From UBA2287 sp964479665 (lineage in GTDB: Bacteria > Bacteroidota > Bacteroidia > Bacteroidales > Tenuifilaceae): DNA of 64,000 bases. How positions within the stretch are numbered: the first letter of the stretch is position 1; each line of letters starts with the position of its first letter. The notes beneath the pieces are model-generated. The model had not been told where the DNA came from. It was given only the letters and a program-made list of their open reading frames with translations, and made no database searches. Below, in pieces: positions 28,990 to 38,766 of the stretch. The translations under genes and the position numbers were made by a program. The stretch is taken from NCBI GenBank assembly GCA_964479665.1, contig CAYZNN010000016.1:12149-76148 (forward strand). Reading direction: 5' to 3'.

Positions 28990-29610
28990 CTAAAACAATC
29001 CGTGGATCAATCCATCTATTCGTTCAATTATGTAGCTTAAATCGGAAGGTTTCTCAGAAAAATTCAAGCCATCTACCTCTATTATAAGTAATTTGCCCAG
29101 TTTATAGGTATCAATCCACGCTTCGTAGCGCTCGTTAAGCCGCTGAAGGTAGTCTATTCGGATACTCTTCTCGTAATCGCGGCCCCTTTTTTGAATTTGA
29201 CTAACTAGCGTTGGAACAGATGCTCTTAAATAAATGAGCAAATCGGGGGGTTGTATTAGCGAACTCATGAGCGAAAACAAACTCTCGTAGTTATTGAAAT
29301 CGCGAGTGGACATTAGGCTCATTGCATGGAGGTTTGGCGCAAAAATATATGCGTCCTCATAAATGGTTCTGTCCTGAATTACCTTCTCGCCTGAGCGACG
29401 AATGCTAACTACCTGATTGAATCGGCTATTTAGAAAATAGATTTGGAGGTTGAAACTCCAGCGCTGCATATCCTCATAAAAATCGTTTAGGTAGGGATTG
29501 TCGTCAACATCTTCAAAGTTGGGTTTCCAGCCGTAATGGCGGGCAAGCAACCGGGTAAGGGTAGTTTTTCCCGATCCAATATTTCCTGCAACTGCTACAT
29601 GCATATTCAA
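28990..29610 (-). CDS. deoxynucleoside kinase
   Basis: A 206-residue deoxynucleoside kinase of the dNK/dGK/dAK family, which phosphorylates salvaged deoxynucleosides in the cytoplasm. The P-loop GNIGSGKTT is at the N-terminus. It is followed by FEDVDDNPYLNDFYED, RWSFNLQIYFLNSR, the DRTIYEDAYIFA (DRS-like) motif and the lid arginines in QKRGRDYE. Length is typical. Two in-frame ATGs six bases apart are possible starts. The beta-carbonic anhydrase remnant starts 12 bases downstream, so the pair was probably an operon. Which deoxynucleoside is preferred cannot be read from these motifs. Confidence 0.9.
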   Translation of the reverse strand: MNMHVAVAGNIGSGKTTLTRLLARHYGWKPNFEDVDDNPYLNDFYEDMQRWSFNLQIYFLNSRFNQVVSIRRSGEKVIQDRTIYEDAYIFAPNLHAMSLMSTRDFNNYESLFSLMSSLIQPPDLLIYLRASVPTLVSQIQKRGRDYEKSIRIDYLQRLNERYEAWIDTYKLGKLLIIEVDGLNFSEKPSDLSYIIERIDGLIHGLF

Positions 29611-29696
29611 TTATTCTAATGTGTTCAACATATACTTTGGTAAAACAAGGTTATAAAGTTAGTAAAATAGCCTTTACTCTTGGGAACTATCTTCGA

Positions 29697-30449
29697 CTAT
29701 TTAACACGAAAAAATCGTCCTCGGTCAAAACAAAGGGTATCGCGATTGAAAATGAAAGGTGGCAACTTACATCTACTTTTTTGGTTTGAAATCTGTAACC
29801 CGCTATCCTTAAGTGAGTACCTTTCGAATGTGCCATCGTCTACCGTCCACAACTCACCCTGCTCTATAGAGAACCATTCTCTGTGGTCAATGGCGAAGTT
29901 AACCCACTTATTTCCATACAGTTCTAATCCAACAACCCTTGTATTATCGAATCCTAAGAAGAGAGTACCGCTGCTCTCAGCCATGCCCGTTAGTTTAAGC
30001 CCAGAAGCCTGATGCGAAATTTTTATTGAGGGCAAGCCCTGTTTGAACGAATTATCGAAATGAAATACTCGTTTATTGGTTTCGGAGTAGGCCCAAAAAC
30101 CACCCACCCGACTTCTGCAAATACCCGTAATTGTTCCCGTAATTTGCTGACTGAATGAAAACGGTGAACCTATTGGGCTCGCATCGGAGCTAAGAACTAC
30201 TACCAGTTGCAAATCGGAATAGAAAAGAAGGATTCGAAAGGGATCGTTTGCATCTATTATGCTTGGAGGCCCATACTCAATATTTGAAAATTCTGCTATC
30301 CTACTTCCACCTAGACTATACTTAACTACTTTTCGGTTTTCAATTGTCCATAGGGCTTTAACCCTATCGAACGATTGAGTTTTTTGAGCGCACATAAAAA
30401 TGGGGCTAATGCTCAAAAACAAAAGGATTATATGCTTGATATATTTCAA
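29697..30449 (-). CDS. hypothetical secreted beta-propeller-like protein
   Basis: A 250-residue protein with a signal peptide (MKYIKHIILLFLSISPIFMCAQ). The mature part is beta-rich with repeated strand patterns such as GGFWAYSETNKRVFHFDNSF and GTLFLGFDNTRVVGLELYGN, resembling blades of a small propeller. No catalytic motif is visible. It begins 12 bases after the interrupted wecB-like gene, so the two may be cotranscribed. Function unknown. Confidence 0.6.
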   Translation of the reverse strand: MKYIKHIILLFLSISPIFMCAQKTQSFDRVKALWTIENRKVVKYSLGGSRIAEFSNIEYGPPSIIDANDPFRILLFYSDLQLVVVLSSDASPIGSPFSFSQQITGTITGICRSRVGGFWAYSETNKRVFHFDNSFKQGLPSIKISHQASGLKLTGMAESSGTLFLGFDNTRVVGLELYGNKWVNFAIDHREWFSIEQGELWTVDDGTFERYSLKDSGLQISNQKSRCKLPPFIFNRDTLCFDRGRFFRVK

Positions 30450-30461
30450 AAATATATAACT

Positions 30462-31526
30462 CTACAAACATAAAATGTAATTCGATATTACTTCTGCAGC
30501 CCTACCTCCTCCATATAAATTCAATTCAAAATTGAACTTCTTTCCAAACATTGCATCCCACGATTGAAATATCTTATCACAATCGGCTAGAACGTTAATT
30601 CCAAGCTCAACCAGCTCTACCCACTCGGTTTCGTTGCGAAGGGTAACGCAGGGTTTGCCAAAAAAATAGGCCTCTTTTTGCAACCCTCCGCTATCTGTTA
30701 ATATTATGCTACTGCCCTTTATAAGTTCAACCATATCGAAGTAGCCCACTGGATCGATAACCAAAAAATTAAAACCAATATTCAATTCCTCAAGCACTTT
30801 TCGAGAACGTGGATGAAGGGGAACCACTACCCTTTGCTTGGCATTAATTGCATTCAATTCAGCTACAATTTTTCGAAGTCTCTCTTTGTCATCGGTGTTT
30901 TCCTGTCTATGAACTGTGGCAAGGGAGTAACCACCATGCAACTTCAATCTTTCGATAATGTTTGAACGATTTGCCGATTGTGCTCCATAAAAAAGTGCAG
31001 CATCGAGCATTACATCTCCAGTATACAAAACATTACACCCAAACCGCTCAAAACCTTCCAGGTTTAGGTTGTTTATAGCATTTTGCGTTGGGCAAAAAAG
31101 ATGGGTGGATATTCGGTCGGTTAGAATGCGATTAACCTCCTCTGGCATAGCCAGATTATAAGAACGAAGGCCAGCTTCAACATGAGCAACTTCAACATTC
31201 AACTTTTTTGCTGCCAATGCACCCGCAAGCGTTGAATTGGTATCGCCATAAACCATAACCAGATTGGGTTTTTCTTTCAAAATTACCTTTTCAACCTCCT
31301 CCATCATTCTGCCTGTCATTGCACCATGCGGCAGGTTATGAATGTTTAAGTTGTAATGAGGTGTTGGAATACTCATTTCGTTAAAGAAAACTTGCTACAT
31401 ATTATGGTCGAAATGTTGGCCGGTATGGACAATTACTTCCGCAATCCCTTTTTGCATTAAAAGCCTGCTTACTGCCGCAGCCTTTATGAACTGGGGACGG
31501 GCTCCAAGTATAGTTAGAATTTTCAT
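30462..31526 (-). pseudogene. wecB: non-hydrolysing UDP-N-acetylglucosamine 2-epimerase, interrupted by an in-frame amber codon
   Basis: The gene starts at the ATG 31524-31526 with MKILTILGARPQFIKAAAVS and continues in the same frame to VHTGQHFDHNM. A TAG at 31395-31397 follows, and then the family sequence resumes without loss (QVFFNEMSIP, VMVYGDTNSTLAGALAAKKL, HVEAGLRSYNLAMPEEVNR, TVHRQENTD, LTDSGGLQKEA). Intact WecB interconverts UDP-GlcNAc and UDP-ManNAc for surface polysaccharide synthesis. Most relatives have Ser or Asp at the stop position, so a TCG-to-TAG change would explain it. Reinitiation at the Met three codons before PTPHYN would remove about 50 residues including the nucleotide-sugar-binding GARPQ loop, so activity would be lost without readthrough. 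Confidence 0.8.
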
Positions 31527-31642
31527 CTGTCTATTTTTTATGTTTCAAAGGTACCCCTGCCTGCCGGCAGGGCGAGGCAGGGATGGAACATCCATAGAAT
31601 AGTCATCGTTGTGTGGGTTAAAGCCTTTAACATGGATGTTTC
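31527..31642 (+). repeat. intergenic repeat, copy A
   Basis: About 115 bases shared, in the same orientation, with 55347-55473. Shared parts are a CTGTC-T-rich start, TTTCAAAGGTAC, a GC-rich hairpin of CCTGCC/GGCAGG units, GGCAGGGATGGAACAT and GGTTAAAGCCTTTAACATGG. It contains the perfect palindrome GTTAAAGCCTTTAAC, and AACATCCAT pairs with ATGGATGTT at the right end. It begins right at the wecB start codon. The remaining bases to 31852 are AT-rich; a TATCTTTG at 31749-31756 resembles a -7 box for the PHP gene, but lacks a -33 partner. Confidence 0.7.
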
Positions 31643-31852
31643 ATTTGCATGAATTTGATACAAATTAAGCAAATATGCCTTAAAGTTTTAGTAATAAAGA
31701 AATAATAAATGGAGGGTCTTAGCCCGAATACAAGTAGTTTGTTTTTTTTATCTTTGGTAGGTATTGATGCAGTCGTTCAAAATTTTTTACTTATTTCCTG
31801 ATTCTTTGTATTTATTTATCCAACAAAATAATTCTGAATGCGTTTCTGAATT

Positions 31853-32632
31853 ATGCCTATTGACTACCATATGCACACATTTCTTTCCGACGGAAAGGAC
31901 AGCCATGAAGAAATGGTAACTTCAGCCATTTACAGGGGACTATGCGAAATTGGTTTTTCTGATCACTTGTCGGTTAAACCCATAGAGTGGGCCATGCCAA
32001 TTGAAAGGCTAACCGACATGATAAAACGGGTTGAGTCGGTTAAAAGTTCCTATAGCGACGGCTCAATACAAATTCGCTTGGGGGCTGAGGTCGACTACTT
32101 TCCCGGAAAGGAGAGGGAAATTGAAACTCTAATTAGTTTGGTCCCACTTGACTATGTCATAGGTTCTGTCCATTTTATTGATAACTGGAATTTTGATACC
32201 GACATCTCCCCCTACGACACCTTAGATGTTGATAGGTTTTACCGACAATACTTTAAGTTGCTGCAGCAATCGGCTCTTTCGGGGCTTTTCGATGTTATTG
32301 GGCATTGCGATCTTGTTAAAAAATTTGCTGTGTACCCCTCTTTCCTCCTTGATGAAATTTATGAAAAAACCGCCAGAACATTTAAAGAAACTAACGTTGT
32401 GGTTGAATTGAATACTAGCGGCAGAATAAAGCCCTGTAACGAATTTTACCCGTCGGCCAACTTCCTTCAGTTTTTGGTTAAAAACAGGGTCCCGATCACT
32501 CTTGGGTCCGATGCCCATGTTGAACAGAATGTAGGTCAATTTTTCGAAGACGCTATAGCCGAATTGAAAGTACTTGGGGTTAAAGAACTGGTAACATTTA
32601 ATGGCCGAAGGAGGAATGTGGTTAAAATTTAA
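31853..32632 (+). CDS. PHP-domain phosphatase, histidinol-phosphatase-like
   Basis: A 259-residue metal-dependent phosphoesterase of the PHP superfamily. It starts with the metal-binding motif DYHMHTFLSDGKDSHEEMV, followed by GFSDHLS, GAEVDYFPG, DYVIGSVHFIDNW, FDVIGHCDLVKKF and TLGSDAH, which are the expected His/Asp/Glu ligands of a trinuclear centre. The order and length match the HisK-type histidinol phosphatases (last dephosphorylation of histidine synthesis), but similar PHP proteins dephosphorylate other small molecules. No histidine genes are nearby, so the substrate is uncertain. The gene is convergent with rdgB. Confidence 0.82.
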   Translation: MPIDYHMHTFLSDGKDSHEEMVTSAIYRGLCEIGFSDHLSVKPIEWAMPIERLTDMIKRVESVKSSYSDGSIQIRLGAEVDYFPGKEREIETLISLVPLDYVIGSVHFIDNWNFDTDISPYDTLDVDRFYRQYFKLLQQSALSGLFDVIGHCDLVKKFAVYPSFLLDEIYEKTARTFKETNVVVELNTSGRIKPCNEFYPSANFLQFLVKNRVPITLGSDAHVEQNVGQFFEDAIAELKVLGVKELVTFNGRRRNVVKI

Positions 32633-32653
32633 CCGCAAATTGTTTTGTTAATG

Positions 32654-33244
32654 CTAAGCAATTAGGCAGTCTAAAAAATCACTCAATTTAGCAATTGCAA
32701 TACCTCTATGGCTAATTGCATTTTTCAGTTCTGAGGTCATTTGGGCAAATGTTTGGTTGTACCCATTGGGTACAAAAATTGGATCGTATCCAAATCCGGA
32801 TCTGCCTAATTGTTCTTCAATAATTTTACCTTCTATTTTCCCTTCGAACAGATATTCTTTCCCTTCAATTATAAGAGCTACAACTGTTCGAAACTGGGCG
32901 TTTCTGTTTGGTTTTCCTTCGAGCCGGGAAAACAATTTTAAAATATTGTCGGCTGAATTCTTGTGCTCTCCAGCATATCGGGCCGACCTAACACCAGGCT
33001 CCCAGTTTAGAATTTCAACTTCTAGCCCCGTATCGTCGGCAAAGCAATTTAAATTGAACTTGTTATATATAAACCAAGCTTTTTGCAGGGCATTCTCTTC
33101 GAGGGTTTCGAAGTCTTCGGGAATTTCGTCGTTGAAACCTATGTCGGCAAGAGAAAGCAATCGAAATTTGTTCCCGATTATTTCTTGTACCTCTTGCAGT
33201 TTGTGAGCATTGTTGGTGGCAAAAACCAATTCGTGGCCAATCAT
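32654..33244 (-). CDS. rdgB: non-canonical purine NTP pyrophosphatase
   Basis: A 196-residue Ham1/RdgB protein that hydrolyses dITP, ITP and XTP to monophosphates and keeps deaminated purines out of nucleic acids. Visible motifs are FATNNAHKLQEV (SxxxHK-type nucleotide loop), CFADDTGLEVEIL, PGVRSARYAG, GRSGFGYDPIFVP and SHRGIAIAKL. Length is typical and the frame is intact. It starts seven bases after the stop of the universal stress protein gene, so the two are likely cotranscribed. Confidence 0.95.
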   Translation of the reverse strand: MIGHELVFATNNAHKLQEVQEIIGNKFRLLSLADIGFNDEIPEDFETLEENALQKAWFIYNKFNLNCFADDTGLEVEILNWEPGVRSARYAGEHKNSADNILKLFSRLEGKPNRNAQFRTVVALIIEGKEYLFEGKIEGKIIEEQLGRSGFGYDPIFVPNGYNQTFAQMTSELKNAISHRGIAIAKLSDFLDCLIA

Positions 33245-33251
33245 CGCAAAA

Positions 33252-34049
33252 CTATCGAGGATTGATGCTCATTACAGGAATATGGCCTGCATTTCCTATA
33301 ATATACTGCTCATGAGGTTCAACAACAAATTCGCCATCTTCTGTTTTGCGTGTTGTCATTATTACAATGAGATCGGCCCGAATATTGACAGCCATTTCGA
33401 GCACCTCTTGGGCATATGGTTTAATCCCCGGAGCTGTATAGACCTTATACTTTGCCCCTTTTTCGTCTAAATACTTTAAGGCCGATGCCATGTTCAAGTC
33501 TACTTTAGCAATAAGCTCAGGGTCGGAAATATTGGGCTTGATTAAATGGAATTTCGAAACGTAGTAATCGCAGAAATACGAAATCCAATTGTGTTTCTCC
33601 TTATTCTCAACGGTAAAGTCTACAGGAAAAACGATATCATCGTAGCGCTTGTTTATTGGTGGTTCTTGAATTGTAACAAAGGGAGCCTGTGCTGCTGTAA
33701 TAACTTTTAATGTCCAGGTAGTTGTAAGAGCTTCTTTCCCTTTAATTGTTTCAGAACCCATAATAACCAAGCTGGTATTCAATTCACCCGAAATGCGCGC
33801 AATTTCATTAACCACATTGCCCACTACTACCATGTAGTTGGGTTTTACTCCATATTTCTGTAAAACTTCAGTCGCTACTGTTTGTAACTTTTCTAAAGCC
33901 TGATTCTCTTCTTCTTTATTCGAAACTACATGAAGCAGGGTTATACTGTCGCCAACAACCCCGGAAACTCTAATGGCATGCTGTAGGGCATAGCTGGCAG
34001 CTAACTTAAAATCGGTTGGAACCAGTATGTTTCGCTTTGATTTGTTCAT
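33252..34049 (-). CDS. universal stress protein, tandem USP domains
   Basis: A 265-residue protein starting MNKSKRNILVPTDFKLAAS; the longer upstream frame is rejected because this start gives the usual USP N-terminal strand. The first half is a canonical USP domain (ILVPTDF...ALQHAIRVSG...VVGNVVNEIA). The second (about residues 130-265) starts with DIVFPVDF and ends in DLIVIMTTRK. The ATP-binding GxxGxxxxS glycine pattern is weak, so nucleotide binding is uncertain. It is divergent from the adenylate cyclase gene (137 bases apart) and upstream of rdgB. A similar two-domain protein follows the cyclase at 37874. Confidence 0.85.
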   Translation of the reverse strand: MNKSKRNILVPTDFKLAASYALQHAIRVSGVVGDSITLLHVVSNKEEENQALEKLQTVATEVLQKYGVKPNYMVVVGNVVNEIARISGELNTSLVIMGSETIKGKEALTTTWTLKVITAAQAPFVTIQEPPINKRYDDIVFPVDFTVENKEKHNWISYFCDYYVSKFHLIKPNISDPELIAKVDLNMASALKYLDEKGAKYKVYTAPGIKPYAQEVLEMAVNIRADLIVIMTTRKTEDGEFVVEPHEQYIIGNAGHIPVMSINPR

Positions 34050-34186
34050 ATAAATATTTATTTTTATGCTATTGTAACCTGTTGATTGCAATATGTTTTT
34101 ATTAAACCCCCAGTTTGATTGTATTATTAAGCAAAAGGTTTGAAGAAAAACGCTAGATTGCACTTGTTTTTCCAATGCTCTAAGGT

Positions 34187-37100
34187 ATGAATTTTAAACG
34201 TTTATTATTCCCATTAATTTCGTTTTTTTTGCTTAACTCTCTATGGGCAGCCAACAACGTAAAACAACCGTTGCCCGCAACTCCCTTATTACAAGAACTA
34301 TCTGTTAACAAACCCTATTTAACCTCAGAAATTAAAAGCATATGTTTTTTCGACCCTTCATTTATCGTTTTAGGTTGTGAAAACTCCTTACTTGTATACG
34401 ACGGTGATTTGTGGGCTGAGTATAATACCGAGGAGCCCCCTATTGTTTCAAAAAAAAGTGAGAGTGAGGCTCTTTGGACTTCTAAAAACAGTTTATTTGT
34501 TTTAAAAAAACAAGGGCAACGCATTACTAATCGAAAATTGTGCAGCCTGCAAGATAGTTCTAGCATACGAAAGGTTGTAACAGTTGAGGGCAATCGAATT
34601 TTTGTTGCAACTTCCAATTCAATTTACGAAGTGAATGATAGTGGAGTTGAGCATCTGGATAGTTCTAAAATTGGGATAGAGCTCTATTCATCCAACTTAA
34701 ATGCTTTTTATTTTAAAGCAGAAGAGGGTTACTTTAGACTTAACCCCCGCCTAAATCTCCGATCGCCATTCCTTCCTTCAAGTGCTTTAAAAGCTATTGA
34801 TTTAGTGGGTTTTTATGAATCTGAGGGAGCCACATACGTCATTTCGCTGCAATGGCCTTGGCTTTGGGTGATTAAAGAGGGTAGAACCATAGCCTCTACC
34901 TATAATTTACCAATTAGGAGTAAAGAGACCAAAATATTACGCGTTAAGAATTGGGGAAAGTGGGTTTTCATTGAAACCGACTCGGAGGGTATATTTTCGC
35001 TCTCAATGGCACCCTTTGAAAAGGAGTCTTTTCCGATGCACTTCTTGAGTATTTCCGACTTTTCACCTATTAACAACCAAAAGATTGCTGCTATTAGCAG
35101 AACAAACCTATTCGAATTTAATTCAATCGAAAGTGCGGGTTTCGCCTCTGATGAAAACGGACGGTTATTACAATCCAACGCTGTTGCAGCCCATAATGGC
35201 TCTGTTTTCTGCGCCACCAATAATGGTGTTTTTATCAATAGCAATGAGTATCCTCACATATTTCATCAATTACCAGAAACTAGCGGAAAGTATTTTCGCC
35301 TCCTTAGTAGCAAATTTGGGCTTATAGCAATTGGTCAAAAGGAATTGGTTTTTTTTAACGAAAGCCGAAAAGTTTACAATTTTTCTGTTCCTTCTGTCGA
35401 CATAAACAAGCCTATTGGCTTTTTAAATGGCCCAAACGAATCAATTTTGGTTGTTTGCCATAGTAGCGAGGCTACTTGTTTGATAGTAGGCCCAAAAGGG
35501 GTTGAGCGAAAAACCATTAAATATCCAATAAAAAACACCCATCCAATTCGCGTATCCCTCATCGACAAACAAATAAACATTCTTTTTTCAAATCAAAAGG
35601 CTTACGCATTAAGTGTACTAAACAATAGCGAGCCGAAGCTTGAACCAACCAATATTGCCGCAAAATCAATTGAAGCAACGATTTGGAGCCAATTTCAGGA
35701 AACCTATTGGTTAAATGACCCATCTACCAAGGTTTCACCTCTACACATTTGCGATTCGACTATTGTATTTAAGCGATATGTAAACAGGGCAACTCGGAAA
35801 GGAATTTGGGTATCGACTAAAAAAAAGGATGCAACCGAATTCCAGAAACCAATGTGTTTTGCAATAGTTAATGCTCCAACAATTATTAATGGAGCCTGCA
35901 CAAGCAATAGCAAATTGTGGGTTTCGAGCCCAGAGGGACTGATGTATTTTTCTACCAACGCAGATCGAAGCGCAAACAACAGTTCTTCAGCGCACATTTC
36001 AGCTTTTTGGGTTGGCGAAAACAGCCAAACCGATACGTTGCTCTATTTAGTACCTATTGAAAGTTTCGACAAGAAACTTACCCTTCGCTCCTCATATAAC
36101 AAAACATTGGTTATTGCACTCTACCCAAATTGTTTTAGCCAATCGAATGCCTTTGTGTGTGATAATCAATATAGTTTTTCTATGGAAGCAAAAGAGGGAA
36201 AATGGAGCGAATGGTCAAACAAAAACAGCCACAGCATTGATCTTAAAAAGCCAAAGTCCTTTTCATTACTATTTCGCACAAGAAACATTACTAGCCTTGA
36301 GCCTTTTGAGTCATGGTTACAGGTTAATATTTTACCGCAATTTTATCAGCAATGGTATTTCATTCTAGCATTCGGAATTATTGGGCTTTTAGGTATTATG
36401 TTGGCACTAAATTGGCGGCGTTACCACCATGCCAAGGAGCGTTATTTGCTAGAGAGCATTATAAATCAAAGAACCGAAGACCTGGTTCGTGAAAAGGAAA
36501 AAACCGACAATCTACTGGCCAGGGTTCTTCCAACCGACACTGCTTCCGAACTGAAAGAGAAAGGGAAGGTGAATACTCAGCGTTTTAAAATGGTAACCGT
36601 TTTATTTTCAGACATAGAAGGTTTTACTAGAATAACAGAGCATACCAATCCTGAAAACTTAATCGACCAGCTCGACAAGTTTTTCCTTTACTTCGATTCG
36701 GTTGTTGAGCGGTTCAGAATAGAGAAAATTAAAACCATTGGTGATGCCTATATGTGTGCAGGAGGTATACCAAAAAAGAATAGAACCAACCCCATCGAAG
36801 TTGTTCTGGCTGCTCTTGAAATGATGCAGTATATGAAACATATTACCCGCACATCCACAAGTAATGAAAAGATTTGGGACTTAAGAATAGGTATCGATAC
36901 TGGTCCGGTAATTGCTGGAGTGGTTGGTCGGAACAAGCTTACCTACGACATATGGGGAAGCACTGTAAACACTGCAAGCAGAATGGAGTCTTCGGGTGAG
37001 GTTGGGCAAATAAACGTATCGGGTAATACATACATGTTTGTAAAAGAATATTTCGATTGTACCTACCGCGGTGTTATTCCAATTAAAAACAAGGGCGACA

Positions 37101-37780
37101 TACAAATGTATTTTGTGAACGGAATTAAAGCCAACCTTTCGAATAATTTCGAAGGCTTACAGCCCAATCATGCATTCAATGTGCAATTGCAACTAATTCG
37201 GCTCGGCGATTTAGAAGATTTCATTCTCGAGAAACTTGAGCATGGGCTTCCAAAAAACCTTTATTACCATAATCTGAAGCATACTGTTGATGTTTACACT
37301 CAAGTTGAACTCATTGGACGTTCAGAGAATCTTGGTCCCGAAGACATATTGATACTTCGCACTGCGGCCTTATTCCACGATGCAGGCCATATGATTGATT
37401 ACTCAACACATGAAGAAATGTCGGTAAAACTTGTGAAAGAGATACTTCCCGAGTACTACTATACACAAGAACAAATTGATATCGTTTGCCAATTAATATT
37501 GGCCACTAAAATGCCCCCGCGACCCAAGAATTTGCTCGAACAAATTATATGTGATGCCGATTTAGACTATTTGGGAAGGATTGACTTCATTCCCGTTTCA
37601 AACAAACTATATCAAGAGCTACATGAACATGGCAAAATTGGAACCTTAAAGGAGTGGAGTGAACTTCAAATTAAATTTATTGAAGGCCATCAGTATTTTA
37701 CCAATACCGCCAGGAGGCTGCGCAATGTAAATAAAAACAGTCAGTTAGCAAAGTTAAAGGCCTGGATTGAAAAAAATTAG
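34187..37780 (+). CDS. membrane adenylate cyclase with periplasmic propeller-like sensor and C-terminal HD domain
   Basis: A 1197-residue protein in one intact frame. A signal peptide (residues 1-21) leads into about 620 residues of beta-rich repeats resembling a two-component-regulator propeller, then a Y_Y_Y-like beta domain (about 640-715), one transmembrane helix (about 722-744), a coiled coil, a class III nucleotide cyclase domain (about 795-960) and an HD domain (about 1005-1180). The cyclase has both metal-binding aspartates (Asp809 in FSDIEGFT, Asp853 in GDAYM), the adenine-selecting pair Lys849 and Asp921 (KTIGDAYM, YDIWG) and the transition-state residues Asn928 and Arg932. It is therefore predicted to make cAMP rather than cGMP. 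The HD part has His1032, His1064 and Asp1065. The propeller is presumed periplasmic; its ligand is unknown. Confidence 0.88.
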   Translation: MNFKRLLFPLISFFLLNSLWAANNVKQPLPATPLLQELSVNKPYLTSEIKSICFFDPSFIVLGCENSLLVYDGDLWAEYNTEEPPIVSKKSESEALWTSKNSLFVLKKQGQRITNRKLCSLQDSSSIRKVVTVEGNRIFVATSNSIYEVNDSGVEHLDSSKIGIELYSSNLNAFYFKAEEGYFRLNPRLNLRSPFLPSSALKAIDLVGFYESEGATYVISLQWPWLWVIKEGRTIASTYNLPIRSKETKILRVKNWGKWVFIETDSEGIFSLSMAPFEKESFPMHFLSISDFSPINNQKIAAISRTNLFEFNSIESAGFASDENGRLLQSNAVAAHNGSVFCATNNGVFINSNEYPHIFHQLPETSGKYFRLLSSKFGLIAIGQKELVFFNESRKVYNFSVPSVDINKPIGFLNGPNESILVVCHSSEATCLIVGPKGVERKTIKYPIKNTHPIRVSLIDKQINILFSNQKAYALSVLNNSEPKLEPTNIAAKSIEATIWSQFQETYWLNDPSTKVSPLHICDSTIVFKRYVNRATRKGIWVSTKKKDATEFQKPMCFAIVNAPTIINGACTSNSKLWVSSPEGLMYFSTNADRSANNSSSAHISAFWVGENSQTDTLLYLVPIESFDKKLTLRSSYNKTLVIALYPNCFSQSNAFVCDNQYSFSMEAKEGKWSEWSNKNSHSIDLKKPKSFSLLFRTRNITSLEPFESWLQVNILPQFYQQWYFILAFGIIGLLGIMLALNWRRYHHAKERYLLESIINQRTEDLVREKEKTDNLLARVLPTDTASELKEKGKVNTQRFKMVTVLFSDIEGFTRITEHTNPENLIDQLDKFFLYFDSVVERFRIEKIKTIGDAYMCAGGIPKKNRTNPIEVVLAALEMMQYMKHITRTSTSNEKIWDLRIGIDTGPVIAGVVGRNKLTYDIWGSTVNTASRMESSGEVGQINVSGNTYMFVKEYFDCTYRGVIPIKNKGDIQMYFVNGIKANLSNNFEGLQPNHAFNVQLQLIRLGDLEDFILEKLEHGLPKNLYYHNLKHTVDVYTQVELIGRSENLGPEDILILRTAALFHDAGHMIDYSTHEEMSVKLVKEILPEYYYTQEQIDIVCQLILATKMPPRPKNLLEQIICDADLDYLGRIDFIPVSNKLYQELHEHGKIGTLKEWSELQIKFIEGHQYFTNTARRLRNVNKNSQLAKLKAWIEKN

Positions 37781-37873
37781 ACGATTTTTTTTTAAAGGCC
37801 AATTTGTTTGGAATCAACAAATATTATTACATTTAACGTAGTTTTAATGGCAAGCATCTAATAAAATCCTTTT

Positions 37874-38722
37874 ATGGAAACTGCAAAAAAGGTAGTACTT
37901 GTTCCGTGGGACTTCACAGAAGGCTCTGAAATTGCGCTTCAACATGCCATTCAGTTGGCTGAAGTTGCAGGAAGTGAGATTATGCTTTTACATATTATCC
38001 CCATTTCCTGGTGGAGCTCACTTGTCAACAGGAATGTTGAGCAGCGAACCCAGTATATTGAAAACATTAAAAAACGAATGGACGTTATTGCCGAAGAGGT
38101 TAACAAAAAAAATGGTTTTACTCCAATAACCATGGTGCTCGATGGCAATCCTAATCGTATTCTTCGGGAACTCATTAGTACGGTCAACATTAACCTTATT
38201 GTTGCAAAGAAGTTCTACACATATGCCAAAAAACAGTTCGAATCGGCGTTTTTCTTTAAAAATTTATCCCTAAAAAGTTTCTCTATCCCCTTTATTATCG
38301 TTGATTCGCCTCCTGCACACGGTCATTACATAGAAATAGTGGTGCCAATTGATTACGATAAAAAGTATAAGGAAACCCTTCACTGGATCATATACCTATC
38401 GAAATATTACAAGTGTAACATTAACCTTATCAAGCCATTTATAAACGACGAGAGCAAGAAGAAGGATATGGCTAGCAATATATACTTCACTAAGAAAATG
38501 CTCGACGGCAATAAAATTATTTACGGAATAAAAACCGCCAAAAGAACCAGTTCATTCCGCGATGAAGTTATTAAGTTTGCCAACAACATTGAAGCCGACC
38601 TGATTCTTATTATTGCCGACAAATATATTGAATACTCTGCAACACCCAAGGAAATTAATAAAAATAGGGTTCCGTTGCTCTGCATAACACCCAGAACAAG
38701 AAAGTTACAAGGGTTCAATTAG
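37874..38722 (+). CDS. universal stress protein, tandem USP-like domains
   Basis: A 282-residue protein starting METAKKVVLVPWDFTEGSEI with a clear first USP domain (ALQHAIQLAEVAGSEIMLLH, DGNPNRILRELIS). A more diverged second half follows from about residue 150 (IEIVVPIDYDKKY) to DLILIIADKYIE. It resembles the stress protein at 33252-34049 and is the first gene after the adenylate cyclase (93 bases). A link to cAMP signalling is only positional. The frame is intact. Confidence 0.8.
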   Translation: METAKKVVLVPWDFTEGSEIALQHAIQLAEVAGSEIMLLHIIPISWWSSLVNRNVEQRTQYIENIKKRMDVIAEEVNKKNGFTPITMVLDGNPNRILRELISTVNINLIVAKKFYTYAKKQFESAFFFKNLSLKSFSIPFIIVDSPPAHGHYIEIVVPIDYDKKYKETLHWIIYLSKYYKCNINLIKPFINDESKKKDMASNIYFTKKMLDGNKIIYGIKTAKRTSSFRDEVIKFANNIEADLILIIADKYIEYSATPKEINKNRVPLLCITPRTRKLQGFN

Positions 38723-38766
38723 TTGGATTGCTCACAAGCCCAATACAACATAAATTTATTGACACC

